From Candidatus Faecalibacterium faecipullorum (GTDB lineage: Bacteria > Bacillota > Clostridia > Oscillospirales > Ruminococcaceae), in assembly GCA_019118985.1 (NCBI GenBank), contig DWXX01000044.1, positions 1-45,865 on the forward strand: a stretch of DNA of 45,865 nucleotides, given 5' to 3'. The position numbers and the translations under genes are program-made. Positions 27,785 to 35,870 of this stretch are shown here, one piece after another. Every line of letters starts with the position of its first letter. Within the stretch, counting starts at the first letter, position 1. Below the pieces are notes generated by a model. That model saw nothing but the letters and a program-made list of their open reading frames with translations, was not told the origin of the DNA and ran no database searches.

Positions 27785-27813
27785 TTGCAAAACCGGGCTG
27801 TATCGGTTACAAT
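27785..27813 (+). promoter_or_regulatory. Promoter for the mazG cluster
   Basis: TTGCAA, 17-base spacer, TACAAT; start of mazG about 35 bases beyond the predicted start point. Confidence 0.7.
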
Positions 27814-27855
27814 AAACTGGGATTTTGCTAAAACGGCAAAAGGGAGGACGCCCGG

Positions 27856-28587
27856 ATGGTAGACTGGCCCGAAAAGGAGCATTACGAGGCGGAGGACCTG
27901 GTCGAGATCATCCGCATCCTGCGGGATGAAAAGGACGGCTGCCCCTGGGATAAGGTCCAGACCCACCAGTCCATCCGCAAAAACTTCCTGGAAGAGACCT
28001 GCGAGGCGCTGGAAGCCATCGACGCGGACGACGCCGGGATGCTGCGGGAGGAACTGGGGGACGTGCTGATGCAGGTGGCCTTCCACGCCGTGCTGGAGGA
28101 AGAGCAGGGCCGCAGCACCTTTTCGGACATCTGCCGTGAGGTCTGCGAGAAGCTGGTCTACCGCCACCCCCACGTCTTTGCCTCGTCGGCGGCGCGCGGC
28201 GCCGGTATAAACGGCTGGGACGCGCTCAAAAATAAGGAAAAGGGCCGCCGCACCCTGGCGGATGAGCTGGACAGCGTCCCCGCCACCCTGCCGGCGCTGA
28301 TGCGGGCCCAAAAGCTGCAGAAGCGGGCGTCGGGCCACGGCGTCGGCCCCGCGGGCCAGACGGAGGCGCTGGCAGACCTCGGCAGGGCGCAGGCGCGCTG
28401 GCAGGCGGCCGCCGCGGCCGACTGCCCCCGGGAGGAAAAGGCGCAGGCCGCCGGCGCGCTGCTGTTCGCGGCGGCGCAGTCCATCCGCCTGGCCGGCCTG
28501 GACGCGGAAGAGGCCCTGACATTCGCATCCAAGGCGTACTGCAAGGCGCTGGAAGGCGGGCAGGACGCTGCAAAAGAAACGAACTGA
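27856..28587 (+). CDS. mazG: Nucleoside triphosphate pyrophosphohydrolase MazG
   Basis: Hydrolyses (d)NTPs to monophosphate and pyrophosphate, a house-cleaning role. 243 residues. The N-terminal MazG domain is intact: CPWDKVQTHQSI, EETCEALEAI and EELGDVLMQVAFHA hold the EExxE..ExxD metal residues. The C-terminal half keeps a second MazG shape (FAAAQSIRLAGLDAEEAL) but the expected E-L-G-D metal motif reads AAGA, so this half is probably inactive. AGGGAGG precedes the ATG. It leads the conserved mazG-hup-rqcP-yabP-yabQ-divIC-S1 cluster. Confidence 0.93.
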   Translation: MVDWPEKEHYEAEDLVEIIRILRDEKDGCPWDKVQTHQSIRKNFLEETCEALEAIDADDAGMLREELGDVLMQVAFHAVLEEEQGRSTFSDICREVCEKLVYRHPHVFASSAARGAGINGWDALKNKEKGRRTLADELDSVPATLPALMRAQKLQKRASGHGVGPAGQTEALADLGRAQARWQAAAAADCPREEKAQAAGALLFAAAQSIRLAGLDAEEALTFASKAYCKALEGGQDAAKETN

Positions 28588-28608
28588 ACTGACTGGGAGG
28601 TAACTACT

Positions 28609-28878
28609 ATGACCAAAGCCGATCTGACTGCACAGGTAGCGGCCAACACCGATATGACCAAGAAGGACGCCGACAAGGCGGTCAACGCCGTCTTTGAGGC
28701 ACTCAGCCGGGCGCTCGCCAACGGGGAGAAGGTCACCATCTCGGGCTTCGGCACCTTTGAAGTGCGCGAGCGGGCCGAGCGGCAGGGCATCAACCCCCGC
28801 ACCCAGGAGCCCATCACCATCGCCGCGTCCCGCAGCATCGTATTCAAGCAGGGCAAGGCGCTCAAGGATTCCCTGTGA
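28609..28878 (+). CDS. hup: HU-family nucleoid protein
   Basis: 89 residues, family length. The pattern MTKADLTAQVA..TKKDADKAVNAVFEAL, GEKVTISGFGTFEVRERAERQGINPRT.E.I.I and the ending FKQGKALKD is that of HU, with the DNA-intercalating Pro arm (INPRT). GGGAGG lies eight bases upstream of the ATG. It sits 21 bases after mazG and is followed by a terminator, so much of the message probably stops here. Confidence 0.96.
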   Translation: MTKADLTAQVAANTDMTKKDADKAVNAVFEALSRALANGEKVTISGFGTFEVRERAERQGINPRTQEPITIAASRSIVFKQGKALKDSL

Positions 28879-28897
28879 TCATCCGCTGAACCGTACC

Positions 28898-28930
28898 GCT
28901 GCCGGCGTGCTGAGCGCCGGCGGCTTTTTT
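28898..28930 (+). terminator. Terminator after hup
   Basis: GCCGGCG-loop-CGCCGGC with flanking GCT/GGC and a TTTTTT run. Probably partial, since rqcP follows 30 bases later. Confidence 0.85.
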
Positions 28931-28959
28931 GTGCATCACAACCAGCAAAGGAGCATCGT

Positions 28960-29205
28960 ATGCGTTTGGACAAATATCTCAAGGTCTCCCGCCTGATCAA
29001 GCGGCGGACCGTCGCCAACGAGGTGGCCGACGCCGGCCGCATCCTCATCAACGGCAAGGTGGCCAAAGCCAGCGCCGCCGTCGCCCCGGGGGATGTCATC
29101 GAGATCACCTTCGGCAACCGGCCGGTCAAGGTGCGGGTCCTCTCGGACGCCGAGCCCCGCACCAAAGACGTCGCCCGGGAGATGTACGAGATCATCCCCG
29201 ACTGA
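28960..29205 (+). CDS. rqcP: RqcP-type S4 RNA-binding protein (YabO)
   Basis: 81 residues, a lone S4 domain: MRLDKYLKVSRLIKRRTVA..ILINGKVAKASAAVAPGDVIEI. RqcP/YabO binds the 50S subunit with RqcH in ribosome-associated quality control, stabilising tRNA during alanine tailing. AAAGGAG precedes the ATG. Its position between hup and yabP matches the Bacillus order. Confidence 0.92.
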   Translation: MRLDKYLKVSRLIKRRTVANEVADAGRILINGKVAKASAAVAPGDVIEITFGNRPVKVRVLSDAEPRTKDVAREMYEIIPD

Positions 29206-29257
29206 CATAACCCCGCCCCCCGCCGCATAGATTGACGGTGACAAGGGGGCGATGGGG

Positions 29258-29539
29258 ATGGAAAAGCAGACCGAACGGCCGGCCGCCGCGCCGCACGACC
29301 TGATCCTGGAAGGGCGGAGCCATCTGACCGTCACCGGGGTGCGGCGGGTGCTGCGCTGCGACGCCGACGGCGCCGCCATCGAGACGGCGGACTGCCTGCT
29401 CACCCTCTCGGGGGCGGAGATCAGCGTCACCGCCCTCGACCTCGAGCGGGGGGAGGCGAAGCTGTCGGGGCGGTTCGACGCCTTTGAATACGCCGAAGCC
29501 CGCACCCCGGGCGGCCTGCTGCGCCGCCTGCTGCGCTGA
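29258..29539 (+). CDS. yabP: Sporulation protein YabP
   Basis: 93 residues from ATG 29258 (8 bases after AAGGGGG; the ATG at 29252 is too close). The pattern HDLILEGRSHLTVTGVRRVLRCD..AIETADCLLTLSGAEISVTALDLERGEAKLSGRFDAFEYAE is the YabP/YqfC fold. In Bacillus YabP is made in the mother cell and needed for sporulation. It overlaps yabQ by one base. Confidence 0.88.
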   Translation: MEKQTERPAAAPHDLILEGRSHLTVTGVRRVLRCDADGAAIETADCLLTLSGAEISVTALDLERGEAKLSGRFDAFEYAEARTPGGLLRRLLR

Positions 29540-29982
29540 TGGCCGCCGCGCCGGCCCTCTGGCAGACCGGGTGGGAGCTGCTGTGCTGCCTGTACCTGGG
29601 CGGGCTGGTGGGCGCGCTGCGGGCCCTTGCCCCCGGGCGGGGGCGGGGGGCGGTGCTGCCCGATTTAGTGCTGGTGGGGATGCTGCTGCTCTTTCTGCAG
29701 AGCTACGCCGCCGGCTACAGCGCCGCCGGCACCCTGCGGTGGTACATGGGGGCCGCCGGCTTTGCGGGGGCGCTGGCCGCCCACGCTTTGCTGGACCCGC
29801 TGACCGGGCGGCTGCGGCGCGCCCTGCTGCGCCCGCTGCGCCGCCTGCGGCACGGGCTCCTTTGCCCCCGTTTTGTGTCTCTGCGGGCCCGCCGCGCCCC
29901 AAAATGCGCAAAAACGGCGGCAGAAAATCAAAAAAAGAGCTTGCCAAAGCAGCCGCATCTGTTGTATAATTCAAACGTGTAA
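29539..29982 (+). CDS. yabQ: Sporulation membrane protein YabQ
   Basis: 147 residues; three or four membrane helices (about 10-28, 38-60, 68-95) with the family pattern of a GGLVGALRAL cytoplasmic loop, DLVLVGMLLLFLQSYAAGYSAAGTLRWYMGAAGFAG, then a basic C-terminal tail. YabQ is a spore-cortex protein of the mother cell. It starts on the last base of yabP (TGATG). The divIC promoter lies inside its 3' end. Confidence 0.82.
   Translation: MAAAPALWQTGWELLCCLYLGGLVGALRALAPGRGRGAVLPDLVLVGMLLLFLQSYAAGYSAAGTLRWYMGAAGFAGALAAHALLDPLTGRLRRALLRPLRRLRHGLLCPRFVSLRARRAPKCAKTAAENQKKSLPKQPHLLYNSNV
29941..29970 (+). promoter_or_regulatory. divIC promoter inside the 3' end of yabQ
   Basis: TTGCCA, 18-base spacer, perfect TATAAT. 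It would let the vegetative genes divIC and S1 be expressed without the sporulation pair upstream. Confidence 0.72.
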
Positions 29983-30026
29983 CAGCACGGTTGCGCAATC
30001 AAGTTCGATCCGGGAGGCAGGGCAGA

Positions 30027-30323
30027 ATGGCACGGAACCGTAAAAAAGCCAAGACGCTGTGGTGGGGCATCTCCCGCCTGTTTTTCGTGCTGCTGCTGCT
30101 CAGCATGCTGGCGGCGTATGTCTCCAACCAGGTGACCATCAGCTCCAAGCAGGCTGAACTGGACGCCCTCAACGGGCAGATCGCCCAGCAGCAGGCCGAA
30201 AACGAGGAGCTGGAGCGTATCCTCAGCGGCGACCACGACGAGATCGTCGAGTGGATCGCGCGGGATTCCTACGGCTATGCGGCCCCCAACGAGCGGATCA
30301 TCGTCGATATTTCGGGCAACTGA
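30027..30323 (+). CDS. divIC: Septum formation initiator DivIC/FtsB-like
   Basis: 98 residues: basic cytoplasmic start, one membrane helix (about 12-33) and an extracellular coiled coil (about 38-70, SKQAELDALNGQIAQQQAENEELERIL), then the short conserved end DSYGYAAPNERIIVD. It works in the divisome with DivIB and FtsL. ATG 30027 follows GGAGG by 9 bases; a TTG at 29991 is upstream but lacks a site. Confidence 0.92.
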   Translation: MARNRKKAKTLWWGISRLFFVLLLLSMLAAYVSNQVTISSKQAELDALNGQIAQQQAENEELERILSGDHDEIVEWIARDSYGYAAPNERIIVDISGN

Positions 30324-30396
30324 GGCTGGTTCTTGCGGCGGGCCGCCCTCTGGGCGCGGCCCCGACACCACTGGGCAGAAGAAAGGGTATACAGCT

Positions 30397-30900
30397 TTGA
30401 TAGAGGTCGGTAATATTTTCGAAGGCCGGGTCACCGGCATCAAGCCCTTCGGCGCATTTGTGGCCCTCCCCGAGGGAAGGGTGGGCATGGTCCATATTTC
30501 GGAGGTCTCCAACTCCTATGTGCAGGACATCGCGGCGGTGCTGCATGAAGGGGAGACGGTCAAGGTCAAGGTGATCAGCATCTCCCCCGAGGGGAAGATC
30601 GCCCTGTCCATCAAGCAGCTGCTGCCCCCGCCCGAGCGCCCCGCCCGGGAGGGACGCGGCCCCCGCCCCGACCGCCCGCGGGACAACCGCGGCGGCCCCC
30701 GCGGCGCTAAGCGCCCCGCGCGGGACGACGGGCCCCGCGTCTGGCAGCCCCGCCCCCCCGCAAAGAGCGACAACCTCTCCTTTGAGGATATGATGAGCCG
30801 CTTCAAGAGCCAGAGCGAATCGAAGCTGGCCGACCTCGACCACGAGTCGGGGGGCCGCCGGGGCGGCTCTGCCTCCCGCGGGCGGCGGGGCGGCCGCTGA
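30397..30900 (+). CDS. S1-domain RNA-binding protein (YabR-like)
   Basis: 167 residues from the TTG at 30397, which follows AAAGGG by 9 bases. An S1 domain fills residues 3-72 (IEVGNIFEGRVTGIKPFGAFVALPEGRVGMVHISE..). The rest is a disordered Arg/Gly/Pro-rich tail with a short conserved helix SFEDMMSRFKSQSESKLADL and an RGG-type end. Such tails bind RNA; the target is unknown. It closes the mazG-to-S1 cluster and is followed by a terminator. Confidence 0.9.
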   Translation: MIEVGNIFEGRVTGIKPFGAFVALPEGRVGMVHISEVSNSYVQDIAAVLHEGETVKVKVISISPEGKIALSIKQLLPPPERPAREGRGPRPDRPRDNRGGPRGAKRPARDDGPRVWQPRPPAKSDNLSFEDMMSRFKSQSESKLADLDHESGGRRGGSASRGRRGGR

Positions 30901-30933
30901 GCGCGCCGCGCAAACCGAACAGGACGCAACACC

Positions 30934-30966
30934 CGGGCCTGCCCCCTGCGGGGCGGGCCTGTTTTA
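30934..30966 (+). terminator. Terminator after the S1 gene
   Basis: GGGCCTGCCCC-CTGC-GGGGCGGGCC followed by TGTTTT. Confidence 0.78.
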
Positions 30967-31000
30967 TGCCCCTGCGGGCAGAATCAGAAAGGAAGTACCC

Positions 31001-32227
31001 ATGTCTGCAACCTATGAACTGATCGCACCCTGCTTTTTTGGCTGCGAGTCCACCGCCGCCTTCGAGCTGCGGCGGCTGGGCGCCGAGGACCTGCGGGTCA
31101 CCGACGGGCGGCTGACTTTCCGCGGCGGGGCCGAGATGATCGCCGCCGCCAACCTCAATCTGCGCTCGGCCGAGCGGGTGCTGCTGCTGCTTGCCAGTTA
31201 CAAGGCCGACACCTTCGACGAGCTGTTCGACGGGGTGTACGCCATCCCGTGGGAAGAGCTGCTGCCCGCCGACGCGGCCTTCCCGGTCAAGGGGTCGTCG
31301 CTGAACAGCAAGCTGAGCAGCGTGCCGGCCTGTCAGCGGATCATCAAGAAGGCCATGGTCAAGCGGCTGATGCACGGGCATAAGACCTCGGTGCTGCCCG
31401 AGACCGGCAGCGCGTACCAGGTGCAGTTTTTGCTCCGCAAGGACCTGTGCGAGATCATGCTGGACACAAGCGGCGAGGGCCTGCACAAGCGCGGCTACCG
31501 CCGCAATGCCATGGAGGCCCCCCTGCGGGAGACGTTAGCCGCCACCATCGCCGACCTGGGCCGGGTACGGCGGGACAGCCGGGTGGAGGACCCCTTCTGC
31601 GGCAGCGGCACCCTGGTCATCGAGGCGGCGCAGAAGGCGCTGAACATGGCCCCCGGCCTGCAGCGGCGGTTCGCGGCCGAGCGGTACAGCTTCATCCCGC
31701 AGCAGGTCTGGGCGCAGCAGCGGCAGAAGGCCCTGGCCGACATCCGGCAGGACGCCGCCTTCGAGGGGGTGGGGTACGACATCGACCCCGCCGCCGTCGA
31801 GCTGGCCCGGGCCAACGCCCGTTTGGCCGGCGTGGACCACCGCTGCCGCTTCGAGGTGGCTGACGTGGCCGTCTTTGCCCCGGCGGCGGAGAGCATCGTC
31901 CTGACCAACCCCCCCTACGGCGAGCGGATGAGCACCATCGAGGGGGCCGCCCGGCTGGCAAAGACCTTCGGCCGGCAGATGGAGGCCCATCCCTGCGCGG
32001 GGGTGTACGTCATCACCGCCGACATGGAGTTTGAGGCCCACTACGGCCGCCGTGCGGTCAAGCGCCGCAAGATGTACAACGGTATGATCCCCTGCCAGGT
32101 ATACATGTACTACAGCGCGCCGGCCGGCAGGGCCGCCCGCCCCATGCCGAAAGAGGGCTTCGACGGGCGGCGGGGGCGTCCGTCGGCCGCGGCGGAGGGC
32201 GCAAAGGGGCCGGCAGCCGACAAATGA
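31001..32227 (+). CDS. THUMP-domain class I SAM-dependent RNA methyltransferase (RlmL/YpsC-like)
   Basis: 408 residues. An N-terminal THUMP RNA-binding domain (about 1-160) precedes a methyltransferase domain with VEDPFCGSGTLVIEAA (SAM loop, about 195-210) and LTNPPYGERM (catalytic NPPY, about 305), typical of N2-guanine rRNA methylation by the RlmL/RlmK group. A Gly/Arg-rich tail follows. AGAAAGGAAGTACCC precedes the ATG. The modified base is inferred from family only. Confidence 0.9.
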   Translation: MSATYELIAPCFFGCESTAAFELRRLGAEDLRVTDGRLTFRGGAEMIAAANLNLRSAERVLLLLASYKADTFDELFDGVYAIPWEELLPADAAFPVKGSSLNSKLSSVPACQRIIKKAMVKRLMHGHKTSVLPETGSAYQVQFLLRKDLCEIMLDTSGEGLHKRGYRRNAMEAPLRETLAATIADLGRVRRDSRVEDPFCGSGTLVIEAAQKALNMAPGLQRRFAAERYSFIPQQVWAQQRQKALADIRQDAAFEGVGYDIDPAAVELARANARLAGVDHRCRFEVADVAVFAPAAESIVLTNPPYGERMSTIEGAARLAKTFGRQMEAHPCAGVYVITADMEFEAHYGRRAVKRRKMYNGMIPCQVYMYYSAPAGRAARPMPKEGFDGRRGRPSAAAEGAKGPAADK

Positions 32228-32373
32228 CCAGCCCTTCAAGCCCGGAAACACCATCAAATAAGTCGGGAAATGGAACAGGTCAAGTTTGACGCTCATACAT
32301 TGAAAATAGGCGGTATCCCGGCACGCAACCGAACTTTTTCGGTGAGAAACTTGAAAGACTTGCCAAATAGCAA

Positions 32374-32402
32374 TTGCATCTCGGGCCAAAATCGATTATA
32401 CT
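32374..32402 (+). promoter_or_regulatory. Promoter for the DUF5685-like gene pair
   Basis: TTGCAT, 17-base spacer, TATACT. The 225-base gap before it holds only a small ACCGAA/TTCGGT hairpin. Confidence 0.7.
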
Positions 32403-32452
32403 AAGAGCAGCGAGGGCCAGCGAGGCCCGCACTGTATGGGAGGCAGAGGGTC

Positions 32453-33325
32453 ATGACGACAGGCAAGCTCCACCCCTATCTGCCGGAGCTTTCGATCCGG
32501 GATTACAATACCTACCTGCGCTATATGCGCGGGGTGGCCTATCAGACGTATCTTGATTACGGCATGGTGACCTACGGCGTTTTGCCAAACAAGGGCGGCG
32601 TGCTGGCGCTGCTGGCCGACAGCCTGGCGGGGCGGCAGGCCACCTGCCGCAGCGTGCGGCTGCCCGGCAGCCTGATGCATGTGCCCATCATGTGCCAGAC
32701 CCGGGGCATCCGGCTGGCGGCGCAGATCGACGTGCTGATGAACTGGCACCGCCTGCAGGACCGCCGCAGCGAAGAGCTGCCCCTGGCCCAGAAGCTGGAA
32801 AAGGTGACCCAGCGCCTGACCTTGCAGAACGCCTTCCAGAAGGCTGCCGAAGAGGAGCCCGCCCTCGAGCGGATCTTCTGCCAGCAGCAGGCCCAGGCCA
32901 TCGCGCAGCAGCAGCTGCGGGGCCAGAACTATGCCGTCGCCTCTGAGCCTATGAGCAACGTCTACGGGGCACTGTTCTCGCTGCTCGCCTCCGACGACCC
33001 GGTACAGCGGAAAAATATGCGCTACATCGGCAGCTGCATCGGCAAGGCGTTCTACCTGCTGGACAAGGCGCAGCGCCACGAGCAGGACAAAAAAGAGGAC
33101 CGCTACAACGTCTTTCTGGCCAACGGCCTGAGCCGCGAGGCCGCGCAGGAGAACGCCCGCCGCCAGGCCATCGCCGCCATCAACGACTTGTCCCGGGTGT
33201 ACAGCCTGATGGACTTCAAACTGAACCGGTCCCTGCTGGACAACATCATGATCCTGGGCCTGCGGGACGCCGTCGACCCACTGGAGCACGGCGGGTGGGA
33301 CCTGGATTGGGAGCTCCCTTCATGA
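32453..33325 (+). CDS. Uncharacterised cytoplasmic protein, possibly DUF5685-like
   Basis: 290 residues, helical, no signal or membrane segment. The start RDYNTYLRYMRG..YQTYLDYG recalls DUF5685 proteins, whose normal Cys-rich YCGLC motif is replaced here by YMRGVAY. Long central Gln/Glu-rich helices (about 95-165) and a conserved-looking block IGSCIGKAFYLLDKAQRHEQDKKEDRYNVF follow. GGGAGG precedes the ATG. It overlaps the membrane-protein gene by four bases. I do not know its function. Confidence 0.6.
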   Translation: MTTGKLHPYLPELSIRDYNTYLRYMRGVAYQTYLDYGMVTYGVLPNKGGVLALLADSLAGRQATCRSVRLPGSLMHVPIMCQTRGIRLAAQIDVLMNWHRLQDRRSEELPLAQKLEKVTQRLTLQNAFQKAAEEEPALERIFCQQQAQAIAQQQLRGQNYAVASEPMSNVYGALFSLLASDDPVQRKNMRYIGSCIGKAFYLLDKAQRHEQDKKEDRYNVFLANGLSREAAQENARRQAIAAINDLSRVYSLMDFKLNRSLLDNIMILGLRDAVDPLEHGGWDLDWELPS

Positions 33326-33876
33326 AACGACAGAATACAAGCTGGCCGGTCGCCCTCTGCGGGGTGACCGCCGCCCTCTCGACGGCGCTGATGCTGCTGG
33401 GGGCCATCCTTCCCATCGCGATGTTCATTGCCCCCGCCGTCGGGGGCATTTTTATCGGCGTGGTGGCTGTGGAATGCGGCCGCCGCTGGGCCTGGACGGC
33501 CTACGCCGCCGCAAGCGTGCTGGGGCTGCTCTTTGTCCCGGACAAGGAGACCGCCCTCTTTTTCGTCCTGCTGCTGGGGTATTACCCTCTGGTCAAGCCC
33601 CGGCTGGACCGTCTGCGCCCCGCCGCGCTGCGGGTGGGGGCCAAGCTGCTGCTCTGCAACGGGGCGGCGGCGGTGCTCTATGCGGGGATGCTGCTCTTCT
33701 TCCCCGGCGGCGAGGCGGCGGGGGAGCTGCGGGCCGCGGCCCTCATCCTGGGCGCCGCCACACTGCTGATGGGCAACGTGGCCTTCCTGCTGTTTGACCG
33801 GGCGCTGGCCAATCTCCTGCGGGTCTACCGCCTGCTGTGGCAGCCACGGCTGCACAAAATGCTGGGCCGGCGCTGA
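33322..33876 (+). CDS. Polytopic membrane protein of unknown function
   Basis: 184 residues with five to six membrane helices and short loops; PLVKPRLDRLRP in the middle and a basic C-terminus (RLLWQPRLHKMLGRR). The start overlaps the previous stop (ATGA at 33322-33325), so the two proteins are made together. The shape is like small transporter S-components, but no specific motif supports that. Confidence 0.65.
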   Translation: MKRQNTSWPVALCGVTAALSTALMLLGAILPIAMFIAPAVGGIFIGVVAVECGRRWAWTAYAAASVLGLLFVPDKETALFFVLLLGYYPLVKPRLDRLRPAALRVGAKLLLCNGAAAVLYAGMLLFFPGGEAAGELRAAALILGAATLLMGNVAFLLFDRALANLLRVYRLLWQPRLHKMLGRR

Positions 33877-33895
33877 CCGGCTGCATCAGCCCGCC

Positions 33896-33924
33896 TTGCG
33901 CCGCATCTCCTTTTGTGATAGAAT
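33896..33924 (+). promoter_or_regulatory. glmS promoter
   Basis: TTGCGC, 17-base spacer, TAGAAT. The leader is about 55 bases, too short for a glmS ribozyme. Confidence 0.6.
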
Positions 33925-33984
33925 GCAGCTGAGCGGGGGGCCCGGGCGGGCCTGCCGCCGTCATAGAGGGAGGTGCATTTGTAT

Positions 33985-35805
33985 ATGTGTGGTATCGTAG
34001 GCTATGTGGGCGCGCGCAGCGCCCAGGACGTATTGCTGGATGGGCTGACCAAACTGGAATACCGCGGCTACGACTCGGCGGGGGTGGCCCTCGCCGTCGC
34101 GGGAGGCATCCGGGTGGTCAAGACCAAGGGGCGGCTGACCGCCCTGCGGGCCCGTCTGGACGGGGCGGGGCTGCCGGTGGCCCACTGCGGCATCGGGCAC
34201 ACCCGCTGGGCCACCCACGGGGAACCCAGCGATGTGAACAGCCACCCCCATTCCACCCCGTATGTCAGCATCGTCCACAACGGCATCATCGAGAATTACG
34301 GCGCCCTCAAGGAGATGCTGGAGGCCCGGGGTTATGCCTTTGTCAGCGAGACTGACACCGAGGTGCTGGTCAAATTGATCGACAGCTGCTACCACGGCGA
34401 GCCCCTGCGGGCCCTGACCGAGGCCCTGGCCCGGGTGCGGGGCAGCTACGCCCTGGCCGTCCTGTTCAGCGACTGGCCCGACACCCTCTTCGCCGTCCGG
34501 CGGGAGAGCCCCCTCATCGTGGGTTATGGGGAAGGGGAGAACTTCCTGGCGTCGGACATCCCCGCCATCCTCAAGTATACCCGCAGCTACAGCGTCCTGG
34601 AAGAAGGGGATATGGTGGTCTGCAAGGCCGGCGGGGTGGCCTTCTACGATGAGTTCGGCCGGCCGACCGAGCGGCAGCGCCTGACCGCCGACTGGGACGT
34701 CGAGGCGGCCGAAAAGGGGGGCTACCCCCACTTCATGCTCAAGGAGATCAACGAGCAGCCGGCGGCCATCGCCGCGACGGTGGGCCCCCGGGTGGAGGAC
34801 GGCATGCCCGACCTGCGCATCCCGGCACTGAGCGACGAGCGGCTGGCCGCCATCCGGCGGGTCCATCTGGTGGCCTGCGGCACCGCCATGCACGCCGGCA
34901 TGGTGGGCAAAGCCGCCATCGAAAAGCTGGCCCGCCTGCCCGCCGAGGTGGACATCGCCAGCGAGTTCCGCTACCGGGACCCCATCCTCAGCCCGGAGGA
35001 CCTGGTAATCATCATCAGCCAGTCGGGGGAGACCAGCGACACCCTGGCCGCCCTCAAGCTGGCTAAGAGCCGCGGGGTGCCGGTGCTGGCCATCGTCAAT
35101 GTGGTGGGCAGCTCGATCGCGCGGGCGGCCGACTGGGTGATGTACACCTACGCCGGGCCTGAGATCGCGGTGGCCTCCACCAAGGCGTATATGGTGCAGA
35201 TGTGCGTGCTCTACCTCTTTGCGCTGCGGCTGGCCTATGCCCGCGGCAAGCTGACCGAGGCCGAGACCCGCCGCTACACCGCCGAGCTGCAGCGCGCCCC
35301 CGAGGTCATCCGCCCGCGGCTGGATGACTGTGAGTATATCAAGTACCTGGCAAGCCTGTTTGTAAACACCCAGAGCTGCTTTTTCATCGGGCGGGGGTTC
35401 GATTACGCCCTCTCGCTGGAGGGCAGCCTCAAGCTGAAGGAGATCAGCTACGTCCACTCCGACGCCTACGCGGCGGGGGAGCTCAAGCACGGCACCATCA
35501 GCCTGGTGACCGACGGCGTGCCGGTCATCGCCCTGGCTACCCAGCACGCCGTGTTTGAAAAGACCCTCTCCAACGCGCGGGAGACCAAGAGCCGCGGGGC
35601 GCGGGTGCTGCTCTTCACCACCAGAGATGCGGCAGTGCCCGACGGCATCGCCGACTACATCGTCCGGCTGGACGAATATGAGGACATCTTGATGCCGTTG
35701 CAGCTGATCGTGCCGCTGCAGCTGTTCGCCTACTACATGGCGGTGCTGCGCGGCTGCGACGTCGACAAGCCCCGCAACCTGGCCAAGAGCGTGACCGTCG
35801 AATAA
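33985..35805 (+). CDS. glmS: Glutamine-fructose-6-phosphate aminotransferase
   Basis: Makes glucosamine-6-phosphate from fructose-6-phosphate and glutamine, the first step to UDP-GlcNAc. 606 residues, standard. The start MCGIVGY puts the nucleophile Cys at position 2, exposed after Met removal, so ATG 33985 is correct despite in-frame GTG/TTG codons upstream. Glutaminase domain with GHTRWATHGEPSDVNSHPH; two SIS sugar-isomerase domains (SQSGETSDT about 345, EIAVASTKAY about 393) and the terminal DKPRNLAKSVTVE. GGGAGG lies 11 bases upstream. Single gene, closed by a strong terminator. Confidence 0.97.
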   Translation: MCGIVGYVGARSAQDVLLDGLTKLEYRGYDSAGVALAVAGGIRVVKTKGRLTALRARLDGAGLPVAHCGIGHTRWATHGEPSDVNSHPHSTPYVSIVHNGIIENYGALKEMLEARGYAFVSETDTEVLVKLIDSCYHGEPLRALTEALARVRGSYALAVLFSDWPDTLFAVRRESPLIVGYGEGENFLASDIPAILKYTRSYSVLEEGDMVVCKAGGVAFYDEFGRPTERQRLTADWDVEAAEKGGYPHFMLKEINEQPAAIAATVGPRVEDGMPDLRIPALSDERLAAIRRVHLVACGTAMHAGMVGKAAIEKLARLPAEVDIASEFRYRDPILSPEDLVIIISQSGETSDTLAALKLAKSRGVPVLAIVNVVGSSIARAADWVMYTYAGPEIAVASTKAYMVQMCVLYLFALRLAYARGKLTEAETRRYTAELQRAPEVIRPRLDDCEYIKYLASLFVNTQSCFFIGRGFDYALSLEGSLKLKEISYVHSDAYAAGELKHGTISLVTDGVPVIALATQHAVFEKTLSNARETKSRGARVLLFTTRDAAVPDGIADYIVRLDEYEDILMPLQLIVPLQLFAYYMAVLRGCDVDKPRNLAKSVTVE

Positions 35806-35807
35806 AA

Positions 35808-35840
35808 CAAGACCCCGCCTTGCGAAAAGGCGGGGTTTTG
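35808..35840 (+). terminator. glmS terminator
   Basis: AGACCCCGCCTT-GCGA-AAAGGCGGGGTTTTG. Perfect stem; it lies between convergent genes and may stop both. Confidence 0.9.
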
Positions 35841-35870
35841 CTTTGGTAAGATTCTATCAGATGGCCTGCA

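Noticed and set aside
33877-33984. glmS ribozyme upstream of glmS
   Set aside because: The leader is only about 55 bases and lacks the ribozyme core.
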